Notes: generated from the sequence alone by a model not told the origin. DNA of 18,073 nucleotides from Planctomycetaceae bacterium (GCA_002713555.1 PATG01000097.1:34603-52675); one strand, 5' to 3'. Shown: positions 5,763 to 14,147, numbered from the stretch's first letter. Numbers and translations are program-made.

Positions 5763-8327
5763 TTGCACCATCAATCGATTCCAACGCCAGCAGCCTGGTG
5801 GCCCGTTTTTAGGTATGTGCTGTTGTCACTATCTCTGGGTCCTTCCCTTTCTCTCTATGCCCAGTCGCATGGTCACCCAAATATTTTGATCCTATTGGCC
5901 GACGACCTGGGGTGGAACGACGTCGGCTATCATGGGTCTCAAATCAAAACACCCCACATCGACCGGCTGGCTGACGGTGGAGTGGTGCTCGATCAGCATT
6001 ATGTGACACCCATGTGCAGCACGACCCGAGCTGCCTTGTTGAGTGGTCGCCACCCAAGCAGGTTTGGATGTTTGAATGCCACCAACAGCCGTGTATTTCA
6101 ACCGGGCATGAACACACTGGCGTCCGCGCTTCGCGATGTTGGATATAAAACGTATCTCACGGGCAAGTGGCACCTCGGATCGCTTCCAAAATGGGGGCCG
6201 CTAAAATTTGGCTTCGATCGTTCGTATGGAGCGCTGGCAGGCGGGGTAGATCAGTACCTTCACCTCTACAAGAAAGGACCTTTTGCCAGAACCTGGCACC
6301 GCAACGACAAGTATCTGGATGAAGAGGGGCATGCGACCAATTTGATTGCCGACGAAGCAATTAGGTGGATTCAAGAGCAACGTTCTGATCCCTTTTTTAT
6401 CCAGGTTGCCTTTACCGCGGTACACATCCCTCTCCAAGAACCTGACCAATGGCTTCGCCAATATGAACACATTGCAGAAAAATCGCGCCGTCATTACGCG
6501 GCTTGTACCTCGCATATGGATGCAGCCATAGGTCGAATCATCGATGCCTTACGAGAAACCAATAAACTCGAAAATACGCTGATCCTTTTCACCTCAGACA
6601 ATGGTGGTCAAGAAAAGTGGGTTCCTCGTGGCAGTTTCCCCGGCCAGTATTTTGACTGTCCTGTTCTTGGTGACAATCAACCATTGCGTGGTTTTAAAGG
6701 GCAGATGTATGAAGGTGGTATCCGCGTACCTGCATTGATACATTGGCCTGCTCGGTTGAAACCTGGACTCCACAAAGATCCGATTCATATCGTTGATTGG
6801 ATGCCGACGTTGTGTCACCTGGTTGGATGCGAACAAGAAGAAGACCTGAACTGGGATGGACAAGATATCTGGTCAACCTTGTCTGGCGAGTCCCAAGAGG
6901 ACTTCGTTCGCACGTTCTATTGGCGCATGGAAAACTACTCCGCTTTACGCCATGGCGATTGGAAATTCATTGTTTCTCATCAGGGGCAGGACAACGAACT
7001 ATATTACCTGAAATCCGATCCCTATGAAACTAAGGACCTTGCCTCAAAAGAACCCGACCGGGTTGCAGAACTGCATGAAATTTTTGTAGCGCAGCGCGCG
7101 CTCGATAGTGCCGATGTTTTGCCGTTTATTCCAGACGTGAGTCCCCTCGACCTCCCTGGGACAGTCGAATCGCTGGATCGAAAGATCACCGAGGGAACCA
7201 CCATCAGAATTGAAGGACCGCCCAGCAAGTTAAGGGATACGGATAAACGAGAAAATAGTGCAGCCGCAGGTGAACGCGTTTTGGAGCCACGCCGCGCCTT
7301 GCCGGCAGGTGTCTATCAAGAAGTTCGCAAGAATTGGCTAATGACGCAGCATTCCGACGCATCTCGGGCAGGCATGGTGACAGCAATACGCAAGCGTTAC
7401 GGTGATCTTATCCTGCCCCACGTCACGAGACCGAATGTGACCCACATTGATGTGGAGCACCAGACGTTAATCTACCCGCCTATGTACTATGGTAACTCAG
7501 ATTCGGTATCCGTGCCTGCAAAACGACTCACCATTCATGCCCTGGACGAACAAAACAGGCCTCGGCATCTCGTGGCCTATTACGTGAACTACGACAAGAC
7601 GGGCCCGCACAAGCCGGATGTCGTGTTTCAAGTGAATGGTCACTTCGGCCGCAACCCATCGCGGCTTGGCTTGGGGATAGAAGCGCAGGGTGGCTACTCG
7701 GGAGCAGCCTTGGGCAAACTGGCGATCGCGGGAATCCCATTGATCACTTATGACGATCACGACATTGGAGAAAGCAGCCCTGCCGAAGGTGATGAGAATG
7801 GACTTTATCGTACGCTTTCTAACTTGGCCATGATGGACGACTCGCTGCTCGTTCATTTCGAACATGTTGACGTTTTGGGACTCTCCGGAGGAACCGAAAG
7901 ACTCTATCATTTCTCCATGTTTCATCGTGCCAACATTCGCTCGGCATACTTTGCGGGCTACTTTACGCCACTCTGGATCTATCTCGACAACCGTGATCGA
8001 ACGGGCGGGCCTTTTGGCTACAATAGCGATACTTACAATGAGACTTTTCAATCGTTCTTCCAGTGGGCGGATCTGGTTTTGGTGGCCATCGATCACATAC
8101 CCCATGTCGCTATGGCGAACAATACTTATGAAGGAGGAATTTCAAAATCAGGCTTTGTCAATGAAATGCTGCCTGCTCTGAGAAAATTCACTAACCGATT
8201 CCAAGTACGGGGAGACGATTCTGATTGCGATGGAAAGAGTAATACCAGAAAAAATCTTTCCCACGAATACGACCTGGAGGATTACTTGCAATTTCTTTAC
8301 GATCTCTCTGAAGAGAACACGCAATGA
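5763..8327 (+). CDS. Secreted sulfatase fused to a C-terminal alpha/beta hydrolase (esterase-like)
   Basis: An 854-residue protein starting at TTG 5763 (the only start codon in the frame before the signal peptide; the ribosome site is weak). Residues 1-34 are a signal peptide. Residues 38 to about 450 form an alkaline-phosphatase-fold sulfatase: NILILLADDLG with Asp47-Asp48, the formylglycine site CSTTR at 85-89, GKWH (134-137), His221, SDN at 278-280, and the C-terminal subdomain with YYLKSDPYETKDLA. Typical secreted sulfatases end here (about 450-500 residues). Residues about 515-854 form a second enzyme domain with oxyanion-like VNGHFG (624-629), nucleophile elbow GLSGG (Ser708) and a late DHIPH (777-781) that may supply the catalytic His. 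The predicted product removes sulfate and probably an acyl group from polysaccharides outside the cytoplasm. The sulfatase call is firm; the esterase activity is inferred from motifs. Confidence 0.9.
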   Translation: MHHQSIPTPAAWWPVFRYVLLSLSLGPSLSLYAQSHGHPNILILLADDLGWNDVGYHGSQIKTPHIDRLADGGVVLDQHYVTPMCSTTRAALLSGRHPSRFGCLNATNSRVFQPGMNTLASALRDVGYKTYLTGKWHLGSLPKWGPLKFGFDRSYGALAGGVDQYLHLYKKGPFARTWHRNDKYLDEEGHATNLIADEAIRWIQEQRSDPFFIQVAFTAVHIPLQEPDQWLRQYEHIAEKSRRHYAACTSHMDAAIGRIIDALRETNKLENTLILFTSDNGGQEKWVPRGSFPGQYFDCPVLGDNQPLRGFKGQMYEGGIRVPALIHWPARLKPGLHKDPIHIVDWMPTLCHLVGCEQEEDLNWDGQDIWSTLSGESQEDFVRTFYWRMENYSALRHGDWKFIVSHQGQDNELYYLKSDPYETKDLASKEPDRVAELHEIFVAQRALDSADVLPFIPDVSPLDLPGTVESLDRKITEGTTIRIEGPPSKLRDTDKRENSAAAGERVLEPRRALPAGVYQEVRKNWLMTQHSDASRAGMVTAIRKRYGDLILPHVTRPNVTHIDVEHQTLIYPPMYYGNSDSVSVPAKRLTIHALDEQNRPRHLVAYYVNYDKTGPHKPDVVFQVNGHFGRNPSRLGLGIEAQGGYSGAALGKLAIAGIPLITYDDHDIGESSPAEGDENGLYRTLSNLAMMDDSLLVHFEHVDVLGLSGGTERLYHFSMFHRANIRSAYFAGYFTPLWIYLDNRDRTGGPFGYNSDTYNETFQSFFQWADLVLVAIDHIPHVAMANNTYEGGISKSGFVNEMLPALRKFTNRFQVRGDDSDCDGKSNTRKNLSHEYDLEDYLQFLYDLSEENTQ

Positions 8328-8386
8328 GCGTCAGTCCGATTTCAGTGTGACTTTGTGATGCTAACGTTTTTGAGAATGATCCAATC

Positions 8387-9358
8387 ATGGAATACGTGAA
8401 ACTCGGCAAAAGCGATCTCCAGGTTTCTCATGTCGCCTTTGGGCTCGCGCTCCGTGGGCAATCGTCTGTAAGTGCAGCAGAAAGACTGATCGAACATGCA
8501 GCCGACTCTGGCATCACGATGTTTGATTGTGCAAATATCTATCAGTTGCAGTCGGGGACCGAATATGCTCATGAACGAAGTCAGGAAATTCTTGGTCGTG
8601 TCTTGGGGCACAAGAGGGACAAGGTCGTCATTACGAATAAGGTGGGAGTGGAGGGTGGACCGGGAACTGGAATAGGAGGTTGTTCCCGCCGTGCCATCAT
8701 GGAGCAGATTGATCTTTCACTCAAAGCACTAAATACTGATTATGTCGATCTTTACTTTGTCCATGTCTTTGACCCAGAGACACCCCTTGAAGAGACCTGG
8801 GGTGCCCTCGACGAGGTGGTCCAAAGCGGTAAGGCTCGCTACATAGGTTGCAGCAACTACCAGGCCTGGCAAGTTTGTAAAACCTTGTGGTTGACAGATA
8901 AGATGGAAACGACGTCGCCCGTATGTGTGCAGAATAGCTATAATCTGCTCAACAGAGGTTTGGAACGAGAAATGTTTTCGTTGGCTGAGGATCAACAGTT
9001 GGGCGTTATGACTTTCAGTCCGCTTTCTGTAGGTCTGCTGAGTGGACAGTACAAGCCTGGAGAACCACCCCCCGCAGGTTCACTTTGGAGTGCAAGAACA
9101 GAAGAGTATAACAATGTCATGCAAGGGGATGCGGCTGCCGCAATTGAGACTATGCGCAAGATTGCCAGGCAGCGAAATAAACCGATGACGCAGTTGGCGA
9201 TGAATTGGGTCCTGGCAAATCAGCAAGTCTCTGTTGTTGTTGCGGGTGCTGATACCAGGGAACAACTGGACGATACGCTGGGCGCACTCGATTGGGAGTT
9301 GTCCGAAGAAGAAATGACCCAGCTTAACGAGCGGTTCCTTGATATCATGATTTGGTAA
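8387..9358 (+). CDS. Aldo/keto reductase
   Basis: A 323-residue (alpha/beta)8 NADPH-dependent oxidoreductase with no signal peptide. It begins MEYVKLGKSDLQVSHVAFGL as most family members do. The catalytic tetrad is visible: Asp47 (ITMFDCANIY), Tyr52, Lys85 (VITNKVG) and His126 (LYFVHVFD). The cofactor-binding end SVVVAGADTREQLDD is also typical. It resembles the YghZ/Kvbeta-type group, which reduces aldehydes or sugars. It starts 59 bases after the sulfatase stop on the same strand and may be co-transcribed, which would place it in sugar processing, but the substrate is unknown. Confidence 0.92.
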   Translation: MEYVKLGKSDLQVSHVAFGLALRGQSSVSAAERLIEHAADSGITMFDCANIYQLQSGTEYAHERSQEILGRVLGHKRDKVVITNKVGVEGGPGTGIGGCSRRAIMEQIDLSLKALNTDYVDLYFVHVFDPETPLEETWGALDEVVQSGKARYIGCSNYQAWQVCKTLWLTDKMETTSPVCVQNSYNLLNRGLEREMFSLAEDQQLGVMTFSPLSVGLLSGQYKPGEPPPAGSLWSARTEEYNNVMQGDAAAAIETMRKIARQRNKPMTQLAMNWVLANQQVSVVVAGADTREQLDDTLGALDWELSEEEMTQLNERFLDIMIW

Positions 9359-9441
9359 TCTTTCGGAAGGTAGCGGGAGAACGATCGTTACTTTGGTCGA
9401 TCATCAAGGATTCACGCACAGCGAACGTAGCAAGCATTTTG

Positions 9442-9470
9442 TTTCCAATCTCTGATTAGTCAGTTATTAT
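9442..9470 (+). promoter_or_regulatory. Likely sigma-70-type promoter of the DUF1559 gene
   Basis: TTTCCA (9442-9447) and TATTAT (9465-9470) are separated by 17 bases. The -10 ends only 6 bases before the ATG at 9477, so transcription would begin at or next to the start codon, implying a leaderless mRNA. No Shine-Dalgarno sequence is present. Confidence 0.4.
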
Positions 9471-9476
9471 AGTGGG

Positions 9477-10520
9477 ATGAACTACCGCACTCTTTCCCGG
9501 AATATTGGTTTCACGCTAGTCGAGCTATTGGTAGTCATCGCAATCATTGGCGTACTTGTCGCACTTTTGCTGCCTGCCATCCAAGCGGCCCGAGAAGCGG
9601 GGCGTCGTGCGCAATGCCTTAATAATCTGAAGCAGAATTCTCTGGCGGTACTTTTGTACGATGAAACTCGAGGGTACCTGCCCCCCGCTATCATCAGTGA
9701 TGAGCTGCCCGTCTGGCAAACTTCGATTCTGCCATTTATCGAACAAGAAAATCTGAAAGGCATCATCGATGGTCTAGCAGGCTCAAGTCTTTACAGCCTC
9801 GACGAAACGATTCGCCACATCGAAGTCAACTCGTACATTTGTCCGACACGAGGTCCACGATCGATTATCTCGATACCAGGCCCCAGCACGTGGGCAGGGG
9901 CTCCCAGTGACTATGCCGGCAATCTGGGTGATGTTGGTCGTCTGCAATACCCGGATGAACCGCTAGAGAATGTGATGTTCAGTACATGCTGGTCTGTACG
10001 ACGACCGCCGAGTGTCAACGACTTGCGACCGACCGGTACCATTGTTTCCTTGCACAAGCGATACGACAGCGCAGGGCAACTGTGTGATGAATGCCAGGGC
10101 TGCAATACCGAAACCTGGACCAATGCGTTGGAATTACGCCAGATAACCGATGGAACGAGTAAAACCCTTTTGACAGGCGAGAAGCATATTCCGCGGGAGG
10201 ATCTTGGCACGACCGGGCAAGATCTGGCCAATTATGTCGTGTATGCAGATACGGCTTACTGGCAGGGAGAGGGCTCTTGGAACCAGTGCCGTGGCGGTGG
10301 GCCAGGGTTTGGAATTGCCCAGTCCCCTGAGGAGCCCGCATCCAAAGTAACTTTGCAAGGAATTGCCCGACAGGTTTACGTCTTTGGCAGCTACCATCCT
10401 GGCGTTTGTAACTTTGCCTATACGGACGGCTCAGTCGACGCATTGCAAGTCGATATCGACGAGTATGCATTGGGGCGGCTATGTAATCGTGAAGATGGCG
10501 CAATCGCGATAGCCAGGTAG
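9477..10520 (+). CDS. DUF1559 protein with prepilin-type N-terminal methylation motif
   Basis: A 347-residue protein of a family greatly expanded in planctomycetes. The N-terminus has the type IV pilin-like signal G11[21 protein letters not shown], with cleavage expected after Gly11 and Glu16 at position +5, followed by the [20 protein letters not shown] segment that marks DUF1559 members. The C-terminal family signature [16 protein letters not shown] is present. The protein is probably exported and surface-attached as a pseudopilin-like fibre; its role is unknown. It stands alone, with its own promoter just before the ATG. The length and both ends are normal, in contrast to the broken copy at 15783-16402. 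Confidence 0.93.
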   Translation: MNYRTLSRNIGFTLVELLVVIAIIGVLVALLLPAIQAAREAGRRAQCLNNLKQNSLAVLLYDETRGYLPPAIISDELPVWQTSILPFIEQENLKGIIDGLAGSSLYSLDETIRHIEVNSYICPTRGPRSIISIPGPSTWAGAPSDYAGNLGDVGRLQYPDEPLENVMFSTCWSVRRPPSVNDLRPTGTIVSLHKRYDSAGQLCDECQGCNTETWTNALELRQITDGTSKTLLTGEKHIPREDLGTTGQDLANYVVYADTAYWQGEGSWNQCRGGGPGFGIAQSPEEPASKVTLQGIARQVYVFGSYHPGVCNFAYTDGSVDALQVDIDEYALGRLCNREDGAIAIAR

Positions 10521-10972
10521 CCGAAAGAAGCCATTCGTCTGGACACTTGAAAAAAGAATTGCCTGGAACCGGTTTCAAAATACGTTTGTAGCCGGCGATT
10601 GCAACAAGAGTCGATTTTTCATCCTGGCTTTATAGGCTCTCGTAGCGACCCCCGGCATTCGATCAGGCTAGAAGTTCATGAACGACATTTCCATGAACGT
10701 CCGTGAGTCGGAAGTAGCGTCCCTGGTCCTTAGACACGCTTGACTCCAGTTCTTGAATCCCCCCTCACTCAATTCATTCCCGGCGCACCTGGTGCCTTCC
10801 AGGGAGTGACCCAATTGCGGGTGCTTGGTTAGACTCTTATTCATAGGTGCGAATTTTGTAGAATCTTACAGGTGTAGACCAATTTACGATTACAATTCTG
10901 CGTTGCATGACTGCCCCATCCGCGAGTCGCTGTCTTCAAATCATTTAAAGTACTCTAATCCAAAGTCGCAAA
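10521..10972. other. Intergenic stretch with a gene scar
   Basis: About 450 bases without an intact gene. It holds a C-terminal DUF1501-like scrap on the minus strand (10663-10764) and presumably the dgoD promoter. Small inverted repeats such as CCTGG...CCAGG near 10790-10805 are seen but are too short to interpret. Confidence 0.4.
10663..10764 (-). pseudogene. C-terminal scrap of a DUF1501-like protein
   Basis: On the minus strand a 33-codon open stretch, with a stop before it and its own TGA at 10663-10665, ends SKDQGRYFRLTDVHG followed by NVVHELLA. That pattern (GRxFRLTDVHGxVVxELLA at the very C-terminus) is what I know from DUF1501 proteins of planctomycetes, which are normally about 400-480 residues with a Tat signal. 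No other part of the gene is visible upstream in any frame, so this is a tail fragment left by deletion. Confidence 0.5.
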
Positions 10973-12121
10973 ATGAAAATTACCAAGTACGATCTCTTTA
11001 AAGTCCCACCACGCTGGCTCTTTCTCAAGGTTCAGACGGACGAAGGAATATTCGGCTGGGGAGAACCTATTGTGGAAGGGAGAGCGGATACGGTCAGCAT
11101 GGCTGTCCAGGAAATGATGGAGTTTCTCATCGGCAAAGACCCCAGGGACATTGAACAGCATTGGAATACTCTCTATCGAGGCGGTTTTTACCGTGGCGGT
11201 CCTGTCTTCATGAGTGCACTATCAGGCATTGATCAGGCGCTATGGGATATCAAGGGCAAGTCGTTTGGCGTGCCCATCTATGAGCTGATGGGGGGCAAAA
11301 CTCGCGAAAAGATCAAAGTTTATTCCTGGATCCACGGTGAGACTTCCCAAGAAATTGTCCAAGCGGCAAAACAAGCCCGGCAAGAAGGGTTTTCTGCGGT
11401 GAAGATGATTGGTTCGAACGAGATGCAAATTGTAGATACGTATCAAAAAATTGAGTGGGTATTAGAACGTGTTGCCGCCATCAGAGATGCTCTTGGTTAC
11501 TCCGTTGATATTGGAATCGACTTTCACGGGAGAGTTCACAAGCCAATGGCGAAGGTTCTGGCGAAAGAACTAGAAGCTTACCATCCCATGTTTATCGAAG
11601 AACCCGTGTTGCCTGAGAATAATGAGGCTTTAAAAGAAATTGCTGGTCTCACGTCCATACCAATTGCTACGGGCGAACGCATGTTTAGCCGTTGGCAATT
11701 CAAAGAATTATTGTCTAGCGGCGCAATCGACATCATTCAGCCGGATCTCTCACACGCTGGCGGCATTACAGAGTGCAAGAAAATAATCTCCATGGCGGAA
11801 GCCTACGATATTGCTGCTGCCCCCCATTGTCCTCTAGGCCCGATTGCCTTGGCAGCTAGCCTTCAAGTCGATGCCTCTTGCTACAATGCGTTCATTCAGG
11901 AACAAAGTCTGGGCATTCAGTACAATCAAGAGAATGATCTCTTGGACTACCTCTCCGAGAAGTCTGTTTTCCAATACATAGACGGCTATGTGGATATCCC
12001 CACGGGCCCCGGATTGGGGATTGAAATCGACGAAGACTACGTCCGAGAAAGAGCTGCCAAAAGTCACCAATGGAGAAGTCCCCTTTGGAGACACAATGAT
12101 GGCAGTGTCGCCGAATGGTAG
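10973..12121 (+). CDS. dgoD: D-galactonate dehydratase (enolase superfamily)
   Basis: A 382-residue enolase-superfamily enzyme, the same length as Escherichia coli DgoD. It converts D-galactonate to 2-dehydro-3-deoxy-D-galactonate in the De Ley-Doudoroff route. Family features are throughout: MKITKYDLFKVPPRWLFLKV start, GWGEP, LYRGGFYRGGPVFMSALSG, DFHGRVHKP, EEPVLPEN, ATGER and the WRSPLWRHNDGSVAEW end. Metal ligands fall at Asp183, Glu209 and Glu235, with acid/base residues His185 and His285, positions known for DgoD. It is intact and cytoplasmic. The downstream pathway genes (kinase and aldolase) are not in this window. Some relatives act on other acid sugars, but the residue-for-residue agreement makes galactonate most likely. 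Confidence 0.93.
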   Translation: MKITKYDLFKVPPRWLFLKVQTDEGIFGWGEPIVEGRADTVSMAVQEMMEFLIGKDPRDIEQHWNTLYRGGFYRGGPVFMSALSGIDQALWDIKGKSFGVPIYELMGGKTREKIKVYSWIHGETSQEIVQAAKQARQEGFSAVKMIGSNEMQIVDTYQKIEWVLERVAAIRDALGYSVDIGIDFHGRVHKPMAKVLAKELEAYHPMFIEEPVLPENNEALKEIAGLTSIPIATGERMFSRWQFKELLSSGAIDIIQPDLSHAGGITECKKIISMAEAYDIAAAPHCPLGPIALAASLQVDASCYNAFIQEQSLGIQYNQENDLLDYLSEKSVFQYIDGYVDIPTGPGLGIEIDEDYVRERAAKSHQWRSPLWRHNDGSVAEW

Positions 12122-12506
12122 AGCGAACTTGACCCGCAACAATTGGCATGCCCCCATAAGTACGTTTGAGCCATACGTACTGAATAGGCATGGAGGCACA
12201 TTCCCAGCAGGTATTTCGGCTGAACGCCCTTTTTGTTGCATGTTGTTTCGTGCTGACATGGGTGCAGAGTACGCACACGGATCAGATCCCCCATTCCCTA
12301 TAACTGGTTGAAATTGGTTGTGCTTTGGGCCATTATTAGTACTGTTTGTGAACAAAAAGTATCAGTAATTGGTGGATTCAGGGAGATTGAAACGGGTTGA
12401 TCTCTTAAACTTAGATACATTCCGGTAAGAAACGTGGGGACCTCGCGAGTGTTCGTCGAGTTGCTGTCGTTCCTTCATTATTATCATGTAGTAGTCAGAG
12501 AGAGAT
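12122..12506. other. Intergenic stretch without a recognised gene
   Basis: About 385 bases with no credible gene in either strand. Just after the dgoD stop is a perfect inverted repeat, AGTACGT (12159-12165) and ACGTACT (12175-12181), which may end dgoD transcription although no T-run follows. AGAGAGAG just before 12507 could act as ribosome site for the amidohydrolase gene. Confidence 0.4.
12159..12181 (+). terminator. Perfect 7-bp inverted repeat after dgoD
   Basis: AGTACGT and ACGTACT are separated by a 9-base loop, starting 38 bases after the dgoD stop. It could be a transcript end or mRNA-stabilising hairpin. It lacks a U-tract, so the terminator role is uncertain. Confidence 0.3.
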
Positions 12507-13742
12507 ATGGCAGTTCGAGCAGAGACACTACCTACCCATGAATTCTGGATTCGCTGCAAAGGGTATTTTTCAGATACGGCAGCCCACCAGTCATCTTGGC
12601 TATCTTGTAAGAATGGTTGCATCCGCGAGATTCGTTCTTCTCCTCCTGATGGCGCCGACGCGATCGTGATGGAGGACGAACCAGGCTACCTGGTTCCACT
12701 ACTCGCAGACACACACGTCCACTACTACATGGAGCCTTGGCCACTCGATCCCTCTAATCGAATGACACCAGGTGCGAAGCCTCTCGAAGAAGAGGTCCGT
12801 GATGCGATCGGAAGAGTTCAGAATGCCCTGGCTGCCGGGGTAGGCTTTCTGCGTGACATGGGCGATCCTTATGGAATCAATTTGGCTGTGAAACGTGAAT
12901 TTGCCGAGAACGGTTTACCGGCTCCCGAGTTACTGGTTCCCGGCCCAGCCATGCACAGACCCAAAAAATATGGCCGTTATTTGGGTGTCATGCGTGAAAC
13001 GGTCGACGACATCAAACAGACCATCGACCAACTGGTAGATGAGCAGGACGTGGACTATATCAAGCTCGTAACTACGGGAATTGTAAATTTCGAACATTCG
13101 ACCGTACGACAGTCACCGCAGTTTACCGTAGCAGAACTGACAGACCTGGTTCACTACGCGCACCAGCGAGATCGCAAAGTCGCTGCGCACTGCAGTGGCG
13201 TAGATGGACTTGAGATCGCTATTGAGGCGGGAGTCGATTTTATCGAGCACGCCTACTTTATCAACGATAGTTTGCTTTCTCGCCTGATCGACAAACGGTT
13301 AGTCTGGACGCCAACCTTTGTACCCGTTTACACACAGTATGCGCATAAAGAATGCGGCTGGCCTGAAGAGACGCTGAAGAACATGGAACAGATTTTAGCA
13401 GATCATAACCGTATGCTTCGTAAGGCTTTTGATCGTGGTGCAATACTCATGGCAGGCACGGACGCTGGGTGCCCGGGGGTGGAGATGGGAGCAGGATTGC
13501 GCACAGAACTGGCCTGTATGGCCAAGAGTGGGATCGACCCCAAACAATTATTGCGAATTGCCACGGTAACGAATGCCGAAATATGTGGAGCCAGGCAATA
13601 CACAGGGCGGATCGAAGTTGGTGGAAAGGCTTCCTTTGGTATTTATCGACAACCGCCCTGGGAAGGCATTCAGCACCTTGATTCGCTCGTCAACGTCTTT
13701 CACGAGCAGCATCAATTCCGGGGTGCGGCGTCGGCCATTTGA
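12507..13742 (+). CDS. Metal-dependent amidohydrolase (imidazolonepropionase-like)
   Basis: A 411-residue amidohydrolase-superfamily TIM barrel with the small N-terminal beta-sandwich. Metal and catalytic residues can be placed: HxH at 70 and 72 (LADTHVHY), a candidate bridging Lys186 (DYIKLVTTG), His228 (VAAHCSG), His248 (FIEHAY) and Asp319 (LMAGTDAG). There is no signal peptide. The group includes hydrolases acting on cyclic amides, N-acyl amino acids and dipeptides; the substrate is unknown. It precedes the corrinoid remnant by 24 bases and the MetF-MetV fusion on the same strand, suggesting that it once released or processed a methylated compound feeding one-carbon metabolism. That link is inference from gene order only. 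Confidence 0.87.
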   Translation: MAVRAETLPTHEFWIRCKGYFSDTAAHQSSWLSCKNGCIREIRSSPPDGADAIVMEDEPGYLVPLLADTHVHYYMEPWPLDPSNRMTPGAKPLEEEVRDAIGRVQNALAAGVGFLRDMGDPYGINLAVKREFAENGLPAPELLVPGPAMHRPKKYGRYLGVMRETVDDIKQTIDQLVDEQDVDYIKLVTTGIVNFEHSTVRQSPQFTVAELTDLVHYAHQRDRKVAAHCSGVDGLEIAIEAGVDFIEHAYFINDSLLSRLIDKRLVWTPTFVPVYTQYAHKECGWPEETLKNMEQILADHNRMLRKAFDRGAILMAGTDAGCPGVEMGAGLRTELACMAKSGIDPKQLLRIATVTNAEICGARQYTGRIEVGGKASFGIYRQPPWEGIQHLDSLVNVFHEQHQFRGAASAI

Positions 13743-13766
13743 CAACAATGACGTGGGAAGAAAACT

Positions 13767-14081
13767 GTGAGCAACTATTCCCTCATGAACCAATTGCTTT
13801 ACGAAGGCAAAGCAAAGAATATCAAAGAGGCAGCGCGAGAGCACAAATCCTCGATTGTAGGCATGAACGCACTGCTGACGACGACGATGCCATACATGAA
13901 AGTAGTCATCGATGGGTTTGCCAAGGAGGAAGATCTCAAGCATATTAAGATGTGCGTGGGCGGAGCTCCAGTCAGCGAGATGTTTGCAGAGGAAATAGGT
14001 GCCGATGGGTATGCAGCCGATGCGTCCTCGGCGGTTGAACTTTTTAATGGTTTTATCAGCGAGCAAGTCGCTTCAACTTAG
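13767..14081 (+). CDS. Internally deleted corrinoid (B12-binding) protein, probably non-functional
   Basis: A 104-residue ORF starting at GTG 13767 (GGAAG 8 bases upstream). Residues 1-19 (MSNYSLMNQLLYEGKAKNI) match the first helix of the cap domain of MtbC/MtaC-type methyltransferase corrinoid proteins. Residues about 20-104 match their last third: AAREHKSSIVGMNALLTTTM, MCVGGAPVSEMFAEEIGADG and YAADASSAVE. Intact proteins are about 210 residues; the roughly 110 residues between, which hold the rest of the cap and the DxHxxG cobalt-ligand motif, are absent. The reading frame is preserved across the junction near 13824. Without the ligand His and half the Rossmann fold, cobalamin binding is unlikely, so I treat it as a deletion derivative or expressed pseudogene. 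It lies between the amidohydrolase and MetFV genes. Confidence 0.8.
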   Translation: MSNYSLMNQLLYEGKAKNIKEAAREHKSSIVGMNALLTTTMPYMKVVIDGFAKEEDLKHIKMCVGGAPVSEMFAEEIGADGYAADASSAVELFNGFISEQVAST

Positions 14082-14082
14082 A

Positions 14083-14108
14083 ATTGCTTACACGTATTGC
14101 TTACACGT
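14083..14108 (+). repeat. Perfect tandem duplication of 13 bases
   Basis: ATTGCTTACACGT occurs twice back to back (14083-14095 and 14096-14108), immediately after the stop of the truncated corrinoid gene. It looks like a slippage or rearrangement scar. Confidence 0.75.
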
Positions 14109-14147
14109 TGTAGCTTAATATTTTGCCACTCACAATTTAAGTCGAAT

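Noticed and set aside
7497..8105. A 202-codon ORF on the minus strand inside the sulfatase-hydrolase gene
   Set aside because: It lies wholly in antisense to a strongly supported coding sequence and shows no recognisable protein features.
10015..10578. A 187-codon minus-strand ORF overlapping the DUF1559 gene
   Set aside because: Antisense shadow of a conserved gene with a biased, low-information composition.
10635..10655. A near-copy (16 of 17 bases, inverted) of the IS3 transposase GYRPPA coding segment found at about 17970-17990
   Set aside because: A single 17-base match with one mismatch is expected about by chance in an 18-kb window, and the flanking sequence does not clearly continue as transposase. 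It is only a weak hint of an IS scar.
11834..12355. A 173-codon minus-strand ORF spanning the end of dgoD and the following gap
   Set aside because: Half of it is antisense to the conserved dgoD C-terminus; the rest has no recognisable protein pattern.
12381..12402. GATTGAAAC, a typical CRISPR repeat ending, within a small GAGAT/ATCTC inverted repeat
   Set aside because: It occurs once, with no repeat-spacer periodicity and no cas genes.
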